Assembly: GCF_006159205.1 (NCBI RefSeq)
Contig: NZ_CP040812.1
Coordinates: 310,001 to 374,000, forward strand
Source: Antarcticibacterium flavum
GTDB lineage: Bacteria; Bacteroidota; Bacteroidia; Flavobacteriales; Flavobacteriaceae
Direction: 5' to 3'
DNA length: 64,000 nucleotides
Within the stretch, counting starts at the first letter, position 1; each line of letters begins with the position of its first letter. The position numbers were made by a program, and so were the translations under genes. Of the stretch, positions 60,116 through 64,000 are shown one piece after another. Under the pieces are notes generated by a model. That model was not told the DNA's origin, ran no database searches, and was given only the letters and a program-made list of their open reading frames with translations.

Positions 60116-60853
60116 ATGGAAAATAAACTTGCAGTTCTAATTGATGGGGACAATATCCCCTCTGCATATATCAAGGAAATGATGGAGGAAATAGCCAAAT
60201 ACGGCAACCCAACTATTAAACGGATATATGGGGACTGGACCAAGCCACATCTTGCAAAATGGAAAGCAGTATTATTAGAAAATGCTATTAATCCAATACA
60301 ACAATACGGATATACCCAGGGAAAGAATGCAACAGATTCTGCAATGATCATAGATGCCATGGACATTCTTTATTCAGACAGGGTTGACGGGTTCTGCCTG
60401 GTCTCAAGTGATAGTGATTTTACAAGACTTGCAACCAGATTAAGGGAAGCAGGGAAAAATGTAATAGGAATAGGAGAAAAGAAAACTCCCGAACCATTTA
60501 TAGTTGCTTGTGACAAATTTATATATATCGAGATCCTTAAAGGTACAGGCCGTGAAAGCGGGCAGGAACCAAGTAAGGGAAAAACCTCGAAAAAGGATGA
60601 TGTAGATAAGATCACTCCAAAAGTCATAAAATTGCTCTCCAGCACAATCTCTGATGTTGCCGATGAAGACGGGTGGGCATTCCTTGGAGATGTGGGAAGT
60701 TTACTTCAAAAGAAGCAGCCCAATTTTGACTCAAGGAATTATGGCTTTCAAAAGCTAACCCCAATGATCAATTCTATCAATAAATTTGAAATTGAATCCA
60801 GGGAAAACCAGAAGGGACGTTTCAAACTTATATATGTGCGGAATAAAGATTAA
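60116..60853 (+). CDS. NYN-domain RNase with C-terminal LOTUS/OST-HTH domain
   Basis: A 245-residue protein. The NYN/PIN-like domain (residues 1-140) has acidic metal ligands in LIDGDN (Asp10, Asp12), TDSAMIIDAMDILYSD and LVSSDSDFTRLA. Residues about 160-240 match the OST-HTH/LOTUS domain (KVIKLLSSTISDVADEDGWA, LGDVGSLLQKKQPNFDSRNY). Such proteins (LabA/DUF88 type) are RNases or RNA-binding regulators. The pirin gene follows after 33 bp. Confidence 0.9.
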   Translation: MENKLAVLIDGDNIPSAYIKEMMEEIAKYGNPTIKRIYGDWTKPHLAKWKAVLLENAINPIQQYGYTQGKNATDSAMIIDAMDILYSDRVDGFCLVSSDSDFTRLATRLREAGKNVIGIGEKKTPEPFIVACDKFIYIEILKGTGRESGQEPSKGKTSKKDDVDKITPKVIKLLSSTISDVADEDGWAFLGDVGSLLQKKQPNFDSRNYGFQKLTPMINSINKFEIESRENQKGRFKLIYVRNKD

Positions 60854-60886
60854 ATAGAAAAACAGGATTAGGAAAAAACTAACCTC

Positions 60887-61741
60887 ATGCGAACCATTAA
60901 AAAGATACATACTGCAGAGTACCGGCCAATAGCCGACCTTAAAACCTATTCCCCCATGCCTACCAGGGATCTCGAAATGATAGATCCCTTTCTTTTCCTT
61001 AACCACCATGGGCCGCAAACTTATGGCCCCAATAATAATGGTTTGCCATTTGGCCCGCACCCGCACCGGGGCATGGAGACCGTGACTTTTATCCTCGACG
61101 GGGATATCTCTCATAAAGATTCCGGGGGACATGAGAGCGTCATATACAGCGGCGGGGTACAATGGATGACAGCAGGCAGCGGATTGCTACACGCAGAAGT
61201 TTCTTCCAGTGATTTTAAAAAATTTGGCGGTGACCTGGAGATCCTGCAATTGTGGGTTAATTTACCGGCAAAACTTAAAATGACAGAACCGCGTTATGAA
61301 GGATTGCAACAGGATGAAATCCCTACTACAGTTTTTGATGAGGGAAAAATAAATGCCAGCGTGGTTTCCGGAAATTTTGAGGGAACTAAAGGTGCTTTTG
61401 ATATCCTCACAGATATTACCCTTACCACCATTAATTTTAAAGAGAACTCAAAACTGGAGCTAAAGGTCCCGAAGGATAAAAATATATTCTTCTATCTTAT
61501 AAAAGGCGAGGTAAGGGTAAACCAGCAAATAGTACAATCTCTCCACCTGGTGGAATTTCAAAACGACGATGAAGAACTTCAAATTGAAGCCCTTGCAGAC
61601 AGCACTCTTTTATTCGGATTTGCAAAACCCTTTAATGAGCCAGTTGTAGCCCGTGGCCCTTTTGTGATGAATACCATGCAGGAGATCAACCAGGCCTACG
61701 ATGACTTCCAGGCCGGCAGACTTGGCAGGTGGCAGGATTAG
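60887..61741 (+). CDS. Pirin-family cupin protein
   Basis: A 284-residue two-cupin protein. The metal site is in FGPHPHRGMETVTFILDGDI and SGLLHAEVS; the C-terminal cupin holds FLIKGEVRVNQQ-like and VARGPFVMNT. Bacterial pirins may act as quercetinases or redox regulators; the precise role is open. It ends one base from the end of the convergent hisIE gene. Confidence 0.9.
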   Translation: MRTIKKIHTAEYRPIADLKTYSPMPTRDLEMIDPFLFLNHHGPQTYGPNNNGLPFGPHPHRGMETVTFILDGDISHKDSGGHESVIYSGGVQWMTAGSGLLHAEVSSSDFKKFGGDLEILQLWVNLPAKLKMTEPRYEGLQQDEIPTTVFDEGKINASVVSGNFEGTKGAFDILTDITLTTINFKENSKLELKVPKDKNIFFYLIKGEVRVNQQIVQSLHLVEFQNDDEELQIEALADSTLLFGFAKPFNEPVVARGPFVMNTMQEINQAYDDFQAGRLGRWQD

Positions 61742-61742
61742 C

Positions 61743-62363
61743 TTAATGTCTCTTTTCCAGGATTTTTACTATATCCTGAAGTTTAAATCCTTTTGCCTGC
61801 AGTAATATGAGGTAATGGAAAAATAGATCGGCACTTTCATTAAGAAAGAGGTCGTCATTATTATCCTTGGCCTCAATTACCGTTTCCACGGCTTCCTCCC
61901 CCACTTTCTGGGCAATTTTATTGATGCCTGAATCAAAAAGTGAAACTACGTAACTATTTTTTTCATCTCTGGTCTCAGGGCTTTTTTCACTCTGCATCTT
62001 TCTGTGAGTAATGATCCCCTCTAGATTGGAAATGAAACCAAAGTGCTGCTCATTCTTTTCTCCCCAGCAAGTATCTGTACCCTTATGGCAGGTTGGCCCC
62101 TGAGGTTTCACAGTGATCAATAGAGTATCGTTGTCACAATCTACCTTAATTTCCTCAAGTATCAGGAAATTTCCACTTTCCTCACCTTTGGTCCACAATC
62201 TTTCCTTTGTCCTGCTATAAAATGTAACCTTTCCTGTTTCCCTGGTCTTCTGTAATGCTGCGTCATTCATATAGCCCAGCATCAATACCGTTTTAGTCAA
62301 GGAGTCCTGAATGATTGCAGGCACGAGTCCGTCTTTATTCTTATTAAAATCTATGATCATCAT
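61743..62363 (-). CDS. hisI: Phosphoribosyl-AMP cyclohydrolase / phosphoribosyl-ATP pyrophosphatase
   Basis: A 206-residue bifunctional HisIE enzyme, catalysing the second and third steps of histidine synthesis. The HisI part (1-110) has metal ligands in VDCDNDTLLI and QGPTCHKGTDTCW; the HisE part (110-206) shows VGEEAVETVIEAKDNNDDLF and ESADLFFHYLILLQ. ATG at 62363 or 62360 is preferred to a longer frame start. It follows hisF across a 120-bp gap that ends in heptad repeats. Confidence 0.95.
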   Translation of the reverse strand: MMIIDFNKNKDGLVPAIIQDSLTKTVLMLGYMNDAALQKTRETGKVTFYSRTKERLWTKGEESGNFLILEEIKVDCDNDTLLITVKPQGPTCHKGTDTCWGEKNEQHFGFISNLEGIITHRKMQSEKSPETRDEKNSYVVSLFDSGINKIAQKVGEEAVETVIEAKDNNDDLFLNESADLFFHYLILLQAKGFKLQDIVKILEKRH

Positions 62364-62486
62364 TAAAATTTTATTTTTTAATCTTATCCTATGAAACACG
62401 CCCAATTATTATAGCACCAAATTCCTGGTTCTTGTTTCGGGACTTTTTATTCCTGGTTGAAATCAAACCTTATATCAACTTCTAAC

Positions 62487-62520
62487 TACTCAATACTCAC
62501 TACTCAATACTCAATACTAC
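62487..62520. repeat. Heptad repeat TACTCA(A/C), 3' of hisF
   Basis: TACTCAA, TACTCAC, TACTCAA, TACTCAA, TACTAC in a row, ending one base before the hisF stop codon. It is the inverse of the heptad tract on the other side of hisF. Confidence 0.85.
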
Positions 62521-62521
62521 C

Positions 62522-63277
62522 TCAAAGTCTCACCTCAACACCTTTTCTCTTCAAAGCTTCCTTAAGGTCTTTTATTTCGATTTCCTTGAAGTGAAAAACA
62601 CTGGCAGCAAGAGCAGCATCGGCCTTTCCTTCCACGAAAGCATCACAAAAATGCTCAATATTTCCAGCACCGCCAGATGCAATGATTGGAATATTCAATT
62701 CCTGTGATAATCTTGCAAGCGCCTTATTTGCAAATCCTTCTTTTGTACCGTCATTATTCATCGAGGTGAAAAGGATCTCCCCTGCCCCTCTTTGTTCAAC
62801 TTCCTTAGCCCAGTCAAAAAGGTTTATGCTTGTAGGTTGCTTCCCCCCTACCAAATGCACCAGCCATTCCCCATCAACTTCCTTGGCATCTATTGCCACG
62901 GTGATACACTGGCTGCCAAACTTGGCTGCCAGATCATTAATAAGCTGCGGATTCTTTACTGCTGAAGAGTTTATGGAAACCTTGTCTGCCCCGTTCTGAA
63001 GAAGGATATCCACATCTTCAATGGATGAGATCCCCCCACCCACAGTGAACGGAATATTTACTCGTTCTGCTACTTTAAGCACTAGATCTGCCAGGGTCCG
63101 TCTTTTCTCTTCAGTAGCTGATATATCGAGAAAAACCAGCTCGTCTGCCCCGCCTTCTGCATACAGCGCAGCCAATTCCACGGGATCTCCCGCATCCCTA
63201 AGGTCCAGGAAATTTACACCTTTTACGGTCCTGCCGTTCTTAATATCAAGGCAGGGAATTATTCTTTTTGTCAGCAT
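62522..63277 (-). CDS. hisF: Imidazole glycerol phosphate synthase, cyclase subunit
   Basis: A 251-residue (beta-alpha)8 barrel. Catalytic acids are in [17 protein letters not shown] (Asp11) and [10 protein letters not shown] (Asp130). The phosphate loops GGGI and ASGGAG are visible. With HisH (not in the window) it makes imidazole glycerol phosphate and AICAR. It lies in the order hisA-hisF-hisIE on the minus strand and is bounded on both sides by heptad repeats. Confidence 0.97.
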   Translation of the reverse strand: MLTKRIIPCLDIKNGRTVKGVNFLDLRDAGDPVELAALYAEGGADELVFLDISATEEKRRTLADLVLKVAERVNIPFTVGGGISSIEDVDILLQNGADKVSINSSAVKNPQLINDLAAKFGSQCITVAIDAKEVDGEWLVHLVGGKQPTSINLFDWAKEVEQRGAGEILFTSMNNDGTKEGFANKALARLSQELNIPIIASGGAGNIEHFCDAFVEGKADAALAASVFHFKEIEIKDLKEALKRKGVEVRL

Positions 63278-63285
63278 ATTTTTTT

Positions 63286-63322
63286 AGTATTGAGTAGTGA
63301 GTAGTGAGTATTGAGTAGTGAG
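63286..63322. repeat. Heptad repeat TGAGTA(G/T), 5' of hisF
   Basis: Consecutive TGAGTAG, TGAGTAG, TGAGTAT, TGAGTAG, TGAG after AGTAT, 9 bp upstream of the hisF ATG. It is the reverse complement of the unit found after hisF. Confidence 0.85.
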
Positions 63323-63363
63323 ATTTGAGACGTTAGATTTGTGTTCTCGCTCTATAGTCTCTT

Positions 63364-63410
63364 CTCTCTATTCTTTTCTCCCTATTCTTTTTTCTCTATT
63401 CTCTTCTTTT
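63364..63410. repeat. Pyrimidine-rich tandem unit between hisA and hisF
   Basis: Three imperfect units of TCTCTATTCTTTTC / TCCCTATTCTTTTT / TCTCTATTCTCTTC, on a strand almost devoid of purines. Together with the heptads this fills the 150-bp hisA-hisF gap; no other feature is seen. Confidence 0.7.
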
Positions 63411-63434
63411 GTTTCTTGATTCCATTCGAGAGCA

Positions 63435-64000
63435 TTACTCCCCCTTCGGGTGCCGGGGGGCTTGCAGTATATAACTTTCCAGCTGCTTCAGGCTTATTCT
63501 TCCTTCATAGATGGCTTTACCTATGATCGTTCCTTCGCAGCCAATTTCAGCCAGTTTCGGTAATTCGTCAAAGGTTGATATACCCCCGGAGGCAATGAGT
63601 TTAATGGACAATCCCTCTTTTCCGGTTTCATCCAGTATTTTCTTATAAAGATCAAAGGAAGGGCCTTCCAGCATTCCGTCTTTGGAAATATCGGTACAAA
63701 TCACATATTGAACTCCCTTGCTCCCGTAGTCCTGGATGAACGGGATCAATTCCTTTTTAGATTCTTCCTGCCAGCCGCTTATTGCCACCTTTTCATTATT
63801 AGCATCGGCACCAAGGATGATCTTGTCAGGACCAAATTGCTCCAGCCAGGAAAGAAAGGTTTGAGGTTCGCTTACTGCTATACTCCCCCCTGTTATCTGT
63901 TTAGCACCACTTTCAAAAGCGATCCTGAGATCCTCATTTGATTTAAGACCTCCCCCAAAATCTATTTGCAGGCCGGTCTTCGAGGCTATCTCCTCCAGCA
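63435..64000 (-). CDS. hisA: Phosphoribosylformimino-AICAR-P isomerase (cut by window edge)
   Basis: The C-terminal 188 codons are visible and the frame continues past the right edge. Segments such as [33 protein letters not shown] and [20 protein letters not shown] followed by [20 protein letters not shown] fit the HisA half-barrel repeats and catalytic Asp (in ADANN). It performs the fourth step of histidine synthesis and precedes hisF. Confidence 0.95.
   Translation of the reverse strand, partial: LEEIASKTGLQIDFGGGLKSNEDLRIAFESGAKQITGGSIAVSEPQTFLSWLEQFGPDKIILGADANNEKVAISGWQEESKKELIPFIQDYGSKGVQYVICTDISKDGMLEGPSFDLYKKILDETGKEGLSIKLIASGGISTFDELPKLAEIGCEGTIIGKAIYEGRISLKQLESYILQAPRHPKGE

Overview
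The window looks like chromosomal DNA of a Bacteroidota bacterium, most likely a marine or saline member of the Flavobacteriaceae. The reasons are low G+C, promoters with the TAnnTTTG -7 box, no Shine-Dalgarno sites, abundant convergent gene pairs separated by short hairpins, and family types usual for that group (Lys-rich N-terminal extension on a cold-shock protein, M56/BlaI pairs, SdiA-regulated-like protein, OprP/O porin, VF530 protein). No rRNA, tRNA, CRISPR array, prophage or complete insertion sequence was found. Genus-level assignment is inference. Layout: 0-8.4 kb, almost all on the minus strand: cold-shock-like protein (cut by the edge), a J-domain/KTSC protein, a cupin, a BlaI repressor with an M56-peptidase/amidase fusion, DUF1569-like and SpoIIAA-like proteins, VF530, a DbpA-like helicase and a large SDR protein. 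8.6-17.9 kb: two PA2169-family stress proteins, a universal stress protein, an APC permease, a flavin monooxygenase, a group of small VOC, SRPBCC and RibD-like enzymes next to a GlxA-type regulator, and upp. 18-28.8 kb: lipoproteins and an OmpA protein, an amidohydrolase/ABM/DoxX group, and a gluconate module (GntP permease plus a fused gluconokinase-6-phosphogluconate dehydrogenase), then GreA/B and an HD protein. 29-48 kb: a glycosyltransferase, aspartate kinase, small membrane proteins, PAP2 phosphatase with a two-component system and a beta-barrel protein, FKBP, OsmC, DUF2267, and a tightly overlapping RimK-like/GCS2/N-formylglutamate-amidohydrolase operon with a divergent M19 dipeptidase. 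48.2-49.2 kb: a tandem array of micro-genes. 49.2-64 kb: class A PBP, KatE catalase, AI-2E transporter, porin, DUF1853, APC permease, baeRF protein, NYN-LOTUS protein, pirin, and the end of a his operon (hisA-hisF-hisIE). The most striking object is at 48294-49047: five nearly identical 31-codon genes repeated with an exact 122-bp period, followed by a diverged sixth member (48 codons) and a strong terminator. The peptides are strongly basic and rich in Trp/Arg/Lys; I recognise no family. The second is a family of about 223-232 bp non-coding mobile elements (at least six full or degenerate copies and one fragment). Three copies have perfect 9-bp target-site duplications (ATTCTTAAT, GTCTCAATT, CATTAAAAT) and related terminal inverted repeats (CATTGTTGTCCG type), so this is a MITE family. 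Other items of note are a perfect BlaI-type operator overlapping the -7 box of the blaI-like promoter, the M56-amidase sensor fusion, the kinase-dehydrogenase fusion, and heptad repeats in opposite orientation on both sides of hisF. Genes work mostly as small independent units: envelope maintenance and stress defence (PBP, amidase sensor, PAP2/TCS, KatE, OsmC, Usp, PA2169), carbon and nucleotide supply (gluconate module, upp, his), and peptide or amino-acid chemistry (amidoligase operon, dipeptidase, permeases).
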